From assembly GCA_963698435.1 (NCBI GenBank), contig CAVOQV010000020.1, positions 186,001-250,000 on the forward strand: a stretch of 64,000 bases of DNA, read 5' to 3'. How positions within the stretch are numbered: the stretch's first letter is position 1; every line of letters starts with the position of its first letter. Both the position numbers and the translations under genes were made by a program. Source of the stretch: Sva-07 sp963698435. Its GTDB lineage: Bacteria; Actinomycetota; Acidimicrobiia; Acidimicrobiales; Ilumatobacteraceae. Below the pieces are notes generated by a model. It saw only the letters and a list, made by a program, of their open reading frames with translations, made no database searches and had not been told where the DNA came from. Below are positions 29,461 through 38,148 of the stretch, one piece after another.

Positions 29461-30546
29461 ATGAGTCAGCACGTACGAGGCGTCATCGCCCGGGCCAAGG
29501 GGGAACCCGTCACGTTGGAGACCATCATCGTCCCCGATCCTGGGCCGGGCGAGGCGGTGGTCGCGATCCAGGCCTGCGGGGTCTGCCACACCGACCTGCA
29601 CTACCGCGAAGGGGGGATCAACGACGACTTCCCGTTCCTGCTGGGCCACGAGGCCGCAGGCATCGTCGAGTCGGTCGGCGAAGGCGTCACGGACGTCGCC
29701 CCCGGCGACTACGTGATCCTCAACTGGCGCGCCGTGTGCGGCAACTGTCGGGCGTGTCGCCGCGGAGAGCCGCAGTACTGCTTCGACACCCACAACGCCG
29801 ACCAGAAGATGACGCTGACCGACGGCACCGAGCTGTCGCCGGCGCTCGGCATCGGAGCGTTCTGCGACAAGACCCTCGTCGCTGCCGGCCAGTGCACACC
29901 GGTCGATCCCGCCGCATCGCCTGCAGCTGCCGGCCTGCTCGGCTGCGGCGTGATGGCCGGCATCGGCGCTGCGCTCAACACGGCCGGCGTCACCCGCGGC
30001 CAGTCGGTCGCCGTGTTCGGATGCGGCGGGGTCGGCGACGCGGCGATCGCCGGCGCCCGACTCGCCGGAGCGTCGACGATCATCGGCGTCGACATCGACG
30101 ACCGCAAGCTCGAGTGGGCGAAGCGGTTCGGGGCGACCCACGTGTGCAACTCCAAGGAGACCGATCCGGTCGAGTTCATCCGCTCGTTCACCGATGGCTT
30201 CGGCGCCGACGTGTGCATCGAGGCGATCGGCCATCCGGAGGTCTACAAGCAGGCGTTCGAGGCGCGAGACCTCGCTGGGACCGTCGTGCTCGTCGGCGTT
30301 CCCAATCCGGAGATGACCCTGGAGTTGCCCTTCATCGACGTGTTCGGCCGAGGCGGCGCCCTGAAGTCGTCGTGGTACGGCGACTGCCTTCCATCGCGTG
30401 ACTTCCCGATGCTGATCGACCTGTATCTCCAAGGCCGGCTCGATCTCGACGGTTTCGTGTCGGAGACGATCGGCCTCGACGGCGTCGAGAAGGCCTTCCA
30501 CAAGATGGAACGCGGCGAGGTCCTGCGCAGCGTGGTCGTGTTCTGA
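29461..30546 (+). CDS. mscR: S-(hydroxymethyl)mycothiol dehydrogenase
   Basis: This is a zinc-dependent, NAD-linked alcohol dehydrogenase that oxidises the formaldehyde-mycothiol adduct and also reduces S-nitrosomycothiol. In the 361-aa product, catalytic zinc ligands are Cys42 (GVCHTD) and the GHE at about 62-64. The structural-zinc Cys cluster is CGNCRACRRGEPQYC near 93-107, and the nucleotide fold is FGCGGVGDAAIAGA. MSQHVRGVIARAKGEPV and the downstream MBL gene match the mycobacterial mscR locus, where an MBL-fold gene also follows. ATG 29461 is chosen because the longer frame is antisense to the lipoprotein gene. This implies that the host makes mycothiol. Confidence 0.92.
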   Translation: MSQHVRGVIARAKGEPVTLETIIVPDPGPGEAVVAIQACGVCHTDLHYREGGINDDFPFLLGHEAAGIVESVGEGVTDVAPGDYVILNWRAVCGNCRACRRGEPQYCFDTHNADQKMTLTDGTELSPALGIGAFCDKTLVAAGQCTPVDPAASPAAAGLLGCGVMAGIGAALNTAGVTRGQSVAVFGCGGVGDAAIAGARLAGASTIIGVDIDDRKLEWAKRFGATHVCNSKETDPVEFIRSFTDGFGADVCIEAIGHPEVYKQAFEARDLAGTVVLVGVPNPEMTLELPFIDVFGRGGALKSSWYGDCLPSRDFPMLIDLYLQGRLDLDGFVSETIGLDGVEKAFHKMERGEVLRSVVVF

Positions 30547-30573
30547 TGGTGGTCCTCTGATGGAGGCGTCCTG

Positions 30574-31200
30574 ATGGCGATCGAACTCGTCACCACCGAT
30601 GGCATCTTCTCACTCGACGGCGGCGAGTGGGAGGTCACCAACAACATCTGGATCGTCGGCGACGACCGCGAGGTCGTCGTGTTCGACGCGGCGCACGACC
30701 ACGAGCGGATCCTGTCGGCGATCAGCGGGCGCAAGGTCGCCGCGATCGTGCTCACCCACGGACACAACGACCACATCAACGCTGCCGTCCCGCTCCGTGA
30801 TGCAGTCGACGCACCAATCCTGCTCCACCCCGACGACCGCATGCTGTGGGACGTGGTCTGGCCGGATGCTTCACCCGACCGCGAGCTCGCTCCCGGAACG
30901 CAACTGCGGGTGTCCGGCCACGACCTCACCGTCCTGCACACGCCGGGACACTCCCCCGGCTGCTGCAGCTTCCACGACGCCGCGTCAGAGATCGTCTTCA
31001 GCGGCGACACCCTGTTCTGCGGCGGCCCCGGCGCCACCGGCCGCAGCTTCAGCGACGAACCCACCATCCTGCGTTCGATCCGCGACACACTGCTCACCCT
31101 GCCCGATCACACCGTTGTCCACACCGGCCACGGCGACTCGACCACCATCGGCGCGGAACGCGGCGGCGTTCTCGAGCGTGCCGCCGAACTCGGGATCTGA
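30574..31200 (+). CDS. MBL-fold metallohydrolase (glyoxalase II-like), mscR-linked
   Basis: This is a 208-aa metallo-beta-lactamase fold hydrolase. The zinc motif is THGHNDH near residue 66, with further ligands in HTPGHSPG, SGDTLF (bridging Asp) and HTGHGDST. This is a complete binuclear site of the glyoxalase II type. ATG 30574 has GGAGG at 7-nt spacing. It lies 27 bp after mscR and 3 bp before manA. Its position suggests hydrolysis of the S-formylmycothiol product of MscR, completing formaldehyde detoxification. That role is inferred from context. Confidence 0.88.
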   Translation: MAIELVTTDGIFSLDGGEWEVTNNIWIVGDDREVVVFDAAHDHERILSAISGRKVAAIVLTHGHNDHINAAVPLRDAVDAPILLHPDDRMLWDVVWPDASPDRELAPGTQLRVSGHDLTVLHTPGHSPGCCSFHDAASEIVFSGDTLFCGGPGATGRSFSDEPTILRSIRDTLLTLPDHTVVHTGHGDSTTIGAERGGVLERAAELGI

Positions 31201-31203
31201 CAC

Positions 31204-32178
31204 ATGTCGACGCATCCCGTCGCCGTCCGCGGTGTCGTGCAGCACTACGCCTGGGGCGACCCGACGTTCATCCCTGATCTGCTCGGTGAGACCGCCGATG
31301 GTCAGCCCTGGGCGGAACTCTGGTTGGGGACCCACCCGGCAGGCGCGGCCACGATCGACGACGGCCGACCGCTCAGCGAACTGACCGGTGACCTCCCCTA
31401 CCTCCTCAAGGTCCTCGCAGCGGCCCAGCCGCTCTCACTCCAGGTCCACCCGACGACCAGCCAGGCGACCGACGGATTCGCCCGCGGCGTCTACCCCGAC
31501 AACCGGGCCAAGCCGGAGCTCTTGTGCGCCCTTACGCGATTCGATGCACTCTGTGGCGTTCGACCGGTCGGCGCCACGCTCACGTTGCTGGGCGCACTGG
31601 GGGCCGACGGACTGGCGCATGCGTTGCGTTCCGACGGCGTCGCCGCCACGATCGAGGCGATCTACCGGGGTCGGCTCGACCCTCGTCCGACGATCGTTGC
31701 CTGTGCGCGCAGCAGTCGGCCCGAAGCAGAACTCGTCACCACGCTGGCGGATCGCTACCCCGACGATCCGAGCACGATCGTCACACTGCTGCTCAACCGG
31801 GTGACCCTGCAGCCGGGCGAGGCGCTGCACCTCACCGCCGGAAACCTGCACGCATACCTCAGTGGCGCCGGTGTCGAGCTGATGGGCGCCAGCGACAACG
31901 TCGTCCGGGGCGGACTCACCGTCAAGCACGTCGACGTCGACGAACTGCTCCGGATCCTCGACCCGACGCCGTTGGCGCAGCCGATCATGCCGAATGCAAG
32001 GAGGACCGGCCGGTATCCGCTGCCGGAAGCTGGTTGCACGCTCGTGCGCGTGGAGCCCGGCCACACCCACACATCCACCGGTCACGAACTGACCGTCGGC
32101 CTCGACGGACGGACGTGGTACCTCCCGCCCGGCAGCAGTCTCACCCCCGATGTCCCAACGTTCGTCGTCGCGACGTGA
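31204..32178 (+). CDS. manA: Mannose-6-phosphate isomerase, class I
   Basis: This is a type I phosphomannose isomerase, interconverting fructose 6-phosphate and mannose 6-phosphate for GDP-mannose and glycan synthesis. The 324-aa cupin protein shows the N-terminal HYAWGD, the zinc-site segments LSLQVHP and KPELLCAL, and the conserved GNLHAYLSGAGVELMGASDN followed by GGLTVKHVD. It is shorter than the E. coli enzyme but normal for actinobacteria. It starts 3 bp after the MBL gene. The stop lies inside a hairpin shared with the convergent ispG gene. Confidence 0.93.
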   Translation: MSTHPVAVRGVVQHYAWGDPTFIPDLLGETADGQPWAELWLGTHPAGAATIDDGRPLSELTGDLPYLLKVLAAAQPLSLQVHPTTSQATDGFARGVYPDNRAKPELLCALTRFDALCGVRPVGATLTLLGALGADGLAHALRSDGVAATIEAIYRGRLDPRPTIVACARSSRPEAELVTTLADRYPDDPSTIVTLLLNRVTLQPGEALHLTAGNLHAYLSGAGVELMGASDNVVRGGLTVKHVDVDELLRILDPTPLAQPIMPNARRTGRYPLPEAGCTLVRVEPGHTHTSTGHELTVGLDGRTWYLPPGSSLTPDVPTFVVAT

Positions 32179-32207
32179 CGATTGGTGTCTGACACCAAAC
32201 GTCACGT
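32173..32207. terminator. Bidirectional hairpin overlapping manA and ispG stops
   Basis: This is a 35-nt odd palindrome with 17-nt arms around one T: ACGTGACGATTGGTGTC and GACACCAAACGTCACGT, with one mismatch. It contains the manA stop (32176-32178) and the ispG stop (32202-32204) within its arms. It is the same family as the element at 28472. Confidence 0.78.
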
Positions 32208-33431
32208 GCGGGTGGTCTTGCGGATCTCGACGATCTTCTCGGTGGCCTGGTTGGCGTCGGCGCCCTGCTCGTCGAGCAGCTTGGCGCGATCCTTCTCGGC
32301 CTCGCGAGCGGCCTTGACGAGGTCGACCCTCGCAAGAGCGGCGTCAACGCCGTGTTCCTGGATGAACTCGGCCCACTCGACGAGCTGATCGACCATCTCG
32401 TCCTCGGGAACGACGGCGACGTTCTGTCCCTTGATGAACAGGTGGCCGCGCTTGTTTCCCGCAGCGATGCCGAGGTCGGCGTCGCGCGCCTCGCCGGGTC
32501 CGTTCACGACGCAGCCCATCACGGCGATCTGCAGCGGGATCTCACGGTCGGCGAAGGCCTCCATCGCCCGGTTGGCGACCTCGATCACGTCGACCTCGGC
32601 GCGACCGCACGAAGGACACGCGATCAGGTCGACGTTCTTGCGCTCGCGCAGCCCGAGGGCTTCGAGCAGCTGACGTCCCGCCCGCGCCTCCTCGACCGGA
32701 TCGGCAGTGAGCGAGTAGCGGATCGTGTCGCCAATGCCCTCCATCAGCAGCGTGGCGATGCCGGCGGTGGCCTTGATCAGCCCCACGGGCGGAGGCCCGG
32801 CTTCGGTGACGCCGAGGTGCAAAGGGTGATCGGTGACCTCGGAGAGTTGGCGGTAGGCCTCGACCATCAACGGCACGCTCGACGCCTTGACCGAGATCTT
32901 GATCGCGTCGAAACCGACCTCGTCGAAATAGGCGATCTCCTGCTGGGCGGACTCGACCATCGCCTCGGGCGTGGCACTGCCGTACTTCTCGTAGAGCGCC
33001 GGATCGAGGGAGCCGGCGTTCACGCCGATACGGATCGGGATGCCGCGATCACGAGCCTCGGATGCCACCGCTTTGATGTGTTCGGGCTTGCGGATGTTGC
33101 CGGGGTTGAGGCGCAGCCCGTGCACACCGGCTTCCATCGCGGCCAGCGCCATCTTGTACTGGTGATGGATGTCGGCGATGATCGGCACCGGTGACCGCGG
33201 CACGATCTGTGCGAGCCCCTCGGCGGCCTCGGTCTCGTTGCAGGTGCAGCGGACGATGTCGGCGCCGGCGGCGGCGAGTGCGTAGATCTGCTGGAGTGTC
33301 CCCTCGACGTCGGCGGTCTTGGTGATCGTCATCGACTGCACGGTGATCGGGGCGTCGCCGCCCACCTTGACGTCGCCGACGGAGATCTGACGGGTGGATT
33401 TGCGAGCGACGAGTGCGCTGGAGACGTCCAC
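32202..33431 (-). CDS. ispG: 4-hydroxy-3-methylbut-2-en-1-yl diphosphate synthase
   Basis: IspG (GcpE) is the [4Fe-4S] enzyme that converts MEcPP to HMBPP in the MEP isoprenoid pathway. In the 409-aa product, the N-terminal TIM barrel carries ITVQSMT, GADIVRCTC and IADIHHQYKMAL. The C-terminal cluster domain carries CPSCGRAEVD and GCVVNGPGEA, the Cys ligands and conserved Glu. The C-terminus has an extra charged tail of about 30 residues. It is the last gene of a minus-strand operon with dxr and rseP, 9 bp after rseP, so two MEP-pathway enzymes flank the protease gene. Confidence 0.97.
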   Translation of the reverse strand: MDVSSALVARKSTRQISVGDVKVGGDAPITVQSMTITKTADVEGTLQQIYALAAAGADIVRCTCNETEAAEGLAQIVPRSPVPIIADIHHQYKMALAAMEAGVHGLRLNPGNIRKPEHIKAVASEARDRGIPIRIGVNAGSLDPALYEKYGSATPEAMVESAQQEIAYFDEVGFDAIKISVKASSVPLMVEAYRQLSEVTDHPLHLGVTEAGPPPVGLIKATAGIATLLMEGIGDTIRYSLTADPVEEARAGRQLLEALGLRERKNVDLIACPSCGRAEVDVIEVANRAMEAFADREIPLQIAVMGCVVNGPGEARDADLGIAAGNKRGHLFIKGQNVAVVPEDEMVDQLVEWAEFIQEHGVDAALARVDLVKAAREAEKDRAKLLDEQGADANQATEKIVEIRKTTRT

Positions 33432-33440
33432 GGGCAGGTG

Positions 33441-34778
33441 TCAGCCGATCGGGTCGGTGATGTCGAGGTACAGGCCGGTGAACATCAGCATCGCCAACAC
33501 GACGATCACTCCCATCGCGAACGGCATCAGCCGCTCGACGTCGGCGAAGTAGCGCCCGGTCATGTGGCGCCGCTTCTCCTGGATGCGTTCGTAGACGGCG
33601 ATCGCTGCGTGGCCACCGTCGAGCGGGAGCAACGGCATCATGTTGAACACACCGACGAACACGTTGAGAATCGCGAGCATGTAGAGCACACCGGCCAGTC
33701 CGCCCGAGTCGCCGACGTCGTCGGACACCGTCGCGATGCCGTAGAGCGTCGTGGGACGGGCAGCTGGATCGGCGTTCTCCGTATCGGCGAGCTGATCGAC
33801 GAGGTTGACCGGATTGAGCACCTTGACGATGCCCTTCGTCGACTCCCACGACACCGGGAAGATGTCGGTGACGGAGTTGACGGCTGACCCGGCGATGCTG
33901 TGATTCTCGTAGAGAGGCGGACTGTACGAACGCACCCCGAGCAGTGCCGATCCGAACAACGGGTCGTCCTCGGGCACCGAGGTGTTCGCTCCCAGACCCA
34001 CCGGAATCGTGAACGTTTCACCGTCGCGGATCACCACGAGATCGACGACATCGCTCGGCTCGAAGGTGCGCACGGCCTCGCCCAGCTCGATCGACGACGT
34101 GACGGCGATACCGCCGACCGACACGATCTCGTCGCCGTCACGGATCCCAGCGCCCCACGCAGGCAATTCCTGCGCTGCGGCGCCGACGATCACGCGCGGC
34201 TCGTCTTGGGCGGTGATCTCACCCTGGGTCGCGTACACGCCGAACAACAGCACGATCGCGATCAGAATGTGCATGATCGATCCGGCGGAGATCACCAACA
34301 GGCGACGCGGGAACGTCGCCTGCCGATACGACCGTGCCTCGTCGGCAGGTTCGACGTCATCCATGCGGTTCATGCCCACGATGCGCACGAACGCTCCGAG
34401 CGGGACCGCACGGACGCCGTACTCGGTCTCACCGCGGCGGAAGCTCCACAACCGTGGGCCGAAGAACAAGAAGAACTGCGTGGCCTTCATGCCGGTCCAC
34501 CTGGCGGTCGCGAAGTGGCCGAGCTCGTGCAGGAAGATCGAGATCACGACGCCGACGACGAACACGAAGATCCAGATGTTGACGAATGCCAGCCACACGA
34601 ACAGCGCTGCGAGCCCGGCCATCGCCAACCAACCGGTCCAACCGTTGGCCAGTTCGTCGTCGGTCAGTTCGGTGACCGAGCCGCCGGCCATGATCTCGCT
34701 CTTCACGCGGTCGCCCCGGCGCGGTGGAGCGAACGGCTCCTCGGTCGTCCGTTCGTGCGGGGTGAGTTGATCGGTCAT
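33441..34778 (-). CDS. rseP: Site-2 intramembrane metalloprotease, RseP/Rip1 type
   Basis: This is a 445-aa membrane zinc protease that cleaves transmembrane anti-sigma or related substrates. The active site HELGH is at residues 84-88 inside a TM helix, and the second zinc-ligand motif NMMPLLPLDGGH is near the C-terminus. A single PDZ domain lies between, at about 190-260 (WGAGIRDGDEIVSVGG). There are about four TM segments. The first 45 residues form a hydrophilic extension. The start overlaps the dxr stop (ATGA), as in many actinobacteria where dxr-rip-ispG are contiguous. Confidence 0.94.
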   Translation of the reverse strand: MTDQLTPHERTTEEPFAPPRRGDRVKSEIMAGGSVTELTDDELANGWTGWLAMAGLAALFVWLAFVNIWIFVFVVGVVISIFLHELGHFATARWTGMKATQFFLFFGPRLWSFRRGETEYGVRAVPLGAFVRIVGMNRMDDVEPADEARSYRQATFPRRLLVISAGSIMHILIAIVLLFGVYATQGEITAQDEPRVIVGAAAQELPAWGAGIRDGDEIVSVGGIAVTSSIELGEAVRTFEPSDVVDLVVIRDGETFTIPVGLGANTSVPEDDPLFGSALLGVRSYSPPLYENHSIAGSAVNSVTDIFPVSWESTKGIVKVLNPVNLVDQLADTENADPAARPTTLYGIATVSDDVGDSGGLAGVLYMLAILNVFVGVFNMMPLLPLDGGHAAIAVYERIQEKRRHMTGRYFADVERLMPFAMGVIVVLAMLMFTGLYLDITDPIG

Positions 34779-35938
34779 GTCGGTCGTTTCGAGAGCAGGT
34801 CACGCGCGATCCGCCGAGCCTCGGCATCGGCTTCGATCACGTCGTCGACGGTATGGGGGGTTGCACCATCATGCATCGCAAGTACCCCAACACTGACGTC
34901 AGGGATCTCATTCCATCGCAAGTTCCCCGCCAAGAACGCGTCAACCGCCACCTCGTTCGCCGCGCTGAGCCACGCCGGCGCCGTGCCACCCAGCCGACCC
35001 GCGTCGTAGGCGAGGTCGAGACAGCGGAACGTGACCCGGTCGGGTGGCTCGAAGTCGAGCCGTGACAGCGTCGTCCAGTCGATCCGGCCGAACGGACTCC
35101 CGATCCGATCCGGGTATCCGAGCGCGTACCCGATCGGGAGGCGCATGTCGGGCATGCTGAGCTGGGCAATCGTGGAGCCATCGGTGAACTCGACCATCGA
35201 ATGCACAACGGACTGAGGGTGCACGACCACCTCGATCTGATCGTACGGGGTGCCGTACAGCTCGTGCGCCTCGATCACTTCGAGCCCCTTGTTCATCAAC
35301 GTGCTGGAGTCGATCGTGATCTTGGGCCCCATGGTCCAGGTGGGGTGGGCGAGCGCCGCCTCCACGGTGACCTCGGCCAGTTCCTCGGCGCTGCGACCGC
35401 GAAACGGGCCACCACTCGCCGTGAGCAACAGGCGGGCAACCTCACGTTCGGTGGCCACCGACGATCGCAGGCATTGGTGCAGCGCACAGTGCTCGCTGTC
35501 GACCGGCACCAACTCCGCGCCCGGTACCGCCCGGAGGGGCTGCACCACGGGGCCCGCCGCGATCAGGCTCTCCTTGTTCGCGAGCGCGAGCCGCTTGCCC
35601 GCACGCAGGGTCTCGATCGTCACCGCCAACCCGGCGAAGCCGACGACACCGTTCACCACGACATCGGCCGGCCCGACAACCTCGGCCAACTCGGCCACGA
35701 CGTCGACGCCAGGCAGCGCCGCTGCGACCTCGCGACGGGCGACGTCGTCGGCGACAGCGACGAGGTCAGGCGCACATCGGCGCGCCTGCTCGATCACTGC
35801 GACGGCCGAACGGCCCACCGCCAAGGCCACGACCTCGTACGAGCCGGGAACTCGCGCATTCTCGGCGTCAATGACCTCGAGGGTCTGAGTGCCGATCGAG
35901 CCGGTCGACCCGGCGATCGCCACGCGGGTCGGCGACAT
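34775..35938 (-). CDS. dxr: 1-deoxy-D-xylulose 5-phosphate reductoisomerase
   Basis: DXR commits DXP to the MEP pathway, making methylerythritol phosphate with NADPH. In the 387-aa product, the NADPH fold is VAIAGSTGSIGTQTLE at the N-terminus. Metal and substrate motifs follow: ALANKESL, PVDSEH, LTASGGPF, and HPTWTMGPKITIDSSTLMNK. I chose ATG 35938; the longer open frame overlaps the cdsA end. It is 7 bp after cdsA and overlaps rseP by 4 bp, with no intervening rlmN gene. It is sensitive to fosmidomycin by family knowledge. Confidence 0.97.
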   Translation of the reverse strand: MSPTRVAIAGSTGSIGTQTLEVIDAENARVPGSYEVVALAVGRSAVAVIEQARRCAPDLVAVADDVARREVAAALPGVDVVAELAEVVGPADVVVNGVVGFAGLAVTIETLRAGKRLALANKESLIAAGPVVQPLRAVPGAELVPVDSEHCALHQCLRSSVATEREVARLLLTASGGPFRGRSAEELAEVTVEAALAHPTWTMGPKITIDSSTLMNKGLEVIEAHELYGTPYDQIEVVVHPQSVVHSMVEFTDGSTIAQLSMPDMRLPIGYALGYPDRIGSPFGRIDWTTLSRLDFEPPDRVTFRCLDLAYDAGRLGGTAPAWLSAANEVAVDAFLAGNLRWNEIPDVSVGVLAMHDGATPHTVDDVIEADAEARRIARDLLSKRPT

Positions 35939-35945
35939 CAGGAAC

Positions 35946-37367
35946 TCAGAGCGCCGTCCACGGCTCGACGACCAGCATGAGGTAGTACACGGCGGGCATG
36001 ACGAAGAGGAACCCGTCGAAGCGGTCGAGCACACCACCGTGGCCGCGGATGATCGCGCCGAAATCCTTCACGTCGAGGTTGCGCTTGAACATGCTCTCGG
36101 TGAGATCGCCGAGCGGCGCCATCGCCGAGATCACGATGCCGAGCATCAGCAGATGACTGGTGCTCGACCAGGTGTCGCTGAGGTCCTGCATGCCGATGAT
36201 CAGCATCACGAGCAGCGTCAGAATCGTGCCACCGAGGAGGCCCTCGAGCGACTTGTTTGGGCTGATCCATGGTCGCAGCGGAGTGCGCCCGAACGCGGTC
36301 CCGACGAAGTAGGCACCCACATCGTTGGCAACCACGCCGATCGCGATCAACACCAGCGTGTCCGTGCCCCAAGGCGTGCCTGTACCGAAGTTCGACCACG
36401 ACAGGATCAGCGCCGCATAGGCCCCGAGGACACCGATCCAGGTGATGCCGAGCATCGTGATCGCCATGTTCGGCATCGGGCCGGCATCGACCGAGTCGGC
36501 AGCGATGAAGCTGATCGCGCCCGCGAAGAAGGCGAAGGCGAGCACGATCGGGATCGCAGCCTCACCCACCCAGTAGGCCGCGAGCGGCGCGGCGACGCAA
36601 GCTGCCACACCCACCGCGACAACGGGCCGGTATCCCTTGTCGGTCACACGGGCGAAGTACTCGACCGAGGCAAGGCCCAATGCGACGGTGACGAACGCCA
36701 GGGCTGCGGCTGGTCGCCACATCGCCAACGCCAGGAAGACCGCCGCCAGAGCGAGCCCTGACGCGACCGCAACAGGCAGATTGCGACCCTCCGCAGCCGG
36801 GGCGGTGGCCCCTTGGCTCGGTGGACGTTGGGGTGCCGCTCCACGACGCTTGGCGTCCGGGCGCCGCGGCATGCCGGAGGGATCGGTCCCGATGGTGATG
36901 CGGGCCGGCTCGCGACGAGCGGGCTCCTCGGTCTCGGTGACCGGCACGGCGCCCGAAGTCCGGGCCGCCTCGGCGGCTGGCGCGTCGTCAACCGTGGGAT
37001 CGTCGTGCCAGCTGAGCTCACCGGTCGGGTCCTTCGGCGCCTCGACGACAGCGTCGTCGGGCGTCGCCGAGCCGGCGAACGACGACCAGACGTCGACATC
37101 CTCGGTGGGATCCGGCGTTGCTTCGGCGGCCGCGATGCGGGGCACTTCGCCCGTCGGCGGGTCGGTCCAGTGCGGCAAGGCGCCGGAATCCTCCGACCCG
37201 AAGCTGAGCGGCTCACCCTTGTCGTCGTCGAAGCCCACAGCGGGCTGCTCGGTGGTCGCACCGAAGAGTGGACCTCCGAACTCGTCGTCGTCGAAGGAGT
37301 CCATCTCGCTCTCGAACGGCCCTGGCTTGCGCCCCTTCGCGGCCTTGTCGTCGTCCCACTCACTCAT
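35946..37367 (-). CDS. cdsA: Phosphatidate cytidylyltransferase with long N-terminal extension
   Basis: CdsA makes CDP-diacylglycerol for phospholipid synthesis. The C-terminal 280 residues form about eight TM helices and end in the family signature, visible as SMFKRNLDVKDF followed by GHGGVLDRFD. The first 195 residues are a predicted disordered, acidic, Asp/Glu/Pro/Ala-rich cytoplasmic region (473 aa in total, against about 270-300 for typical CdsA). The ribosome site GGAAGGA precedes ATG 37367. That ATG overlaps the stop of the small repeat ORF between frr and cdsA, so cdsA translation may be coupled to it. Confidence 0.94.
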   Translation of the reverse strand: MSEWDDDKAAKGRKPGPFESEMDSFDDDEFGGPLFGATTEQPAVGFDDDKGEPLSFGSEDSGALPHWTDPPTGEVPRIAAAEATPDPTEDVDVWSSFAGSATPDDAVVEAPKDPTGELSWHDDPTVDDAPAAEAARTSGAVPVTETEEPARREPARITIGTDPSGMPRRPDAKRRGAAPQRPPSQGATAPAAEGRNLPVAVASGLALAAVFLALAMWRPAAALAFVTVALGLASVEYFARVTDKGYRPVVAVGVAACVAAPLAAYWVGEAAIPIVLAFAFFAGAISFIAADSVDAGPMPNMAITMLGITWIGVLGAYAALILSWSNFGTGTPWGTDTLVLIAIGVVANDVGAYFVGTAFGRTPLRPWISPNKSLEGLLGGTILTLLVMLIIGMQDLSDTWSSTSHLLMLGIVISAMAPLGDLTESMFKRNLDVKDFGAIIRGHGGVLDRFDGFLFVMPAVYYLMLVVEPWTAL

Positions 37368-37501
37368 GACTGTGTCCTTCCCCCAGAGATCCCGGCCTGA
37401 GCAGTTCCTGCGCCACTCATACTTCGAGCAGTTCCTGCGCCACTCATACTTCGAGCAGTTCCTGCGCCACTCATACTTCGAGCAGTTCCTGCGCCACTCA
37501 T
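37364..37501 (-). CDS. 45-aa repeat-peptide ORF between frr and cdsA
   Basis: The ORF runs from ATG 37501, which overlaps the frr stop as ATGA, to TGA 37364-37366, which overlaps the cdsA start as ATGA. It encodes three copies of the nonapeptide MSGAGTARS, a fourth partial copy and a short unique tail (QAGISGGRTQS). The DNA is the 27-bp tandem repeat. Because the period is a multiple of three, the frame survives any change in copy number. It is either a translational bridge between frr and cdsA or a by-product of repeat expansion; a functional peptide is possible but unproven. Confidence 0.5.
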   Translation of the reverse strand: MSGAGTARSMSGAGTARSMSGAGTARSMSGAGTAQAGISGGRTQS

Positions 37502-37518
37502 ACTTCGAGCAGTTCCTG
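37399..37518. repeat. 27-bp tandem repeat (4.4 copies) at frr/cdsA junction
   Basis: There are four full copies (37399-37425, 37426-37452, 37453-37479, 37480-37506) and a 12-bp partial copy (37507-37518). Read on the minus strand, each unit repeats the last codons of frr (GAA CTG CTC GAA GTA), its TGA, and a new GTG/ATG context. The copies appear identical, indicating recent expansion and probable length polymorphism. Confidence 0.95.
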
Positions 37519-38055
37519 CTCTTTGCGCCCCAGCGCAGCGTCGATGTGTTCGACGTGCTCGTGCGTCACCTTTTCGAGTTCCTTCTCGGCACGCTCGAGA
37601 TCGTCGGCGGAGATGTCGCCATCCTTCTCGGCGGTCTCCATGGCCTTGCGGGCGTCTCGGCGGGCGCCGCGCACGGCGATACGACCCTCCTCGGCCATGT
37701 GCTTGACGACCTTGACATACTCCCGGCGGCGCTCTTCGGTGAGCTGTGGAAGCGAGATCCGAATCGAGATGCCGTCGTTGTTCGGTGAGACACCGAGATC
37801 GCTGTCGCGAATCGCCTTCTCGATCGATTCGAGCGTTCCACGATCGTGCGGCTTGATCAGCAACTGGCGGGCCTCGGGCACCGAGATCGACGCCAATTGC
37901 TGCAGTGGCACCTGGGTCCCGTAGTACTCCACCGTGATCCGCTCGACCAGCGATGGGGTTGCGCGTCCTGTGCGCACCGTGGAGAACTGGGACTGGGTGT
38001 GCTCCACCGCTTTGTCCATCTTCTCCATTGCTTCGAGCATGGCTTCGTCGATCAC
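37498..38055 (-). CDS. frr: Ribosome recycling factor
   Basis: RRF dissociates post-termination ribosomes with EF-G. The product is 185 aa, the normal length, with MEKAVEHTQSQF-like N-terminal helix features, RTGRATPSLVERITVEYYG, the conserved central region LPQLTEERRREYVKVVKHMAEE, and the C-terminal helix ending ALGRKEQELLEV. Its last codons have been expanded into the downstream 27-bp repeat. It follows pyrH in the rpsB-tsf-pyrH-frr-cdsA order. Confidence 0.97.
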   Translation of the reverse strand: MIDEAMLEAMEKMDKAVEHTQSQFSTVRTGRATPSLVERITVEYYGTQVPLQQLASISVPEARQLLIKPHDRGTLESIEKAIRDSDLGVSPNNDGISIRISLPQLTEERRREYVKVVKHMAEEGRIAVRGARRDARKAMETAEKDGDISADDLERAEKELEKVTHEHVEHIDAALGRKEQELLEV

Positions 38056-38148
38056 GGCTGCCAGCGTACCCAGAGCGACCCCGCGGACCAGACCATCGAC
38101 GCACCCACGCCTCGACCGACGCCGTGACCGGAGATGGAACGGTGCAGG

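Noticed and set aside
36637..37788. 383-aa Ser-rich plus-strand ORF
   Set aside because: It is antisense to cdsA and frr, with its open frame caused by their codon pattern and the 27-bp repeat.
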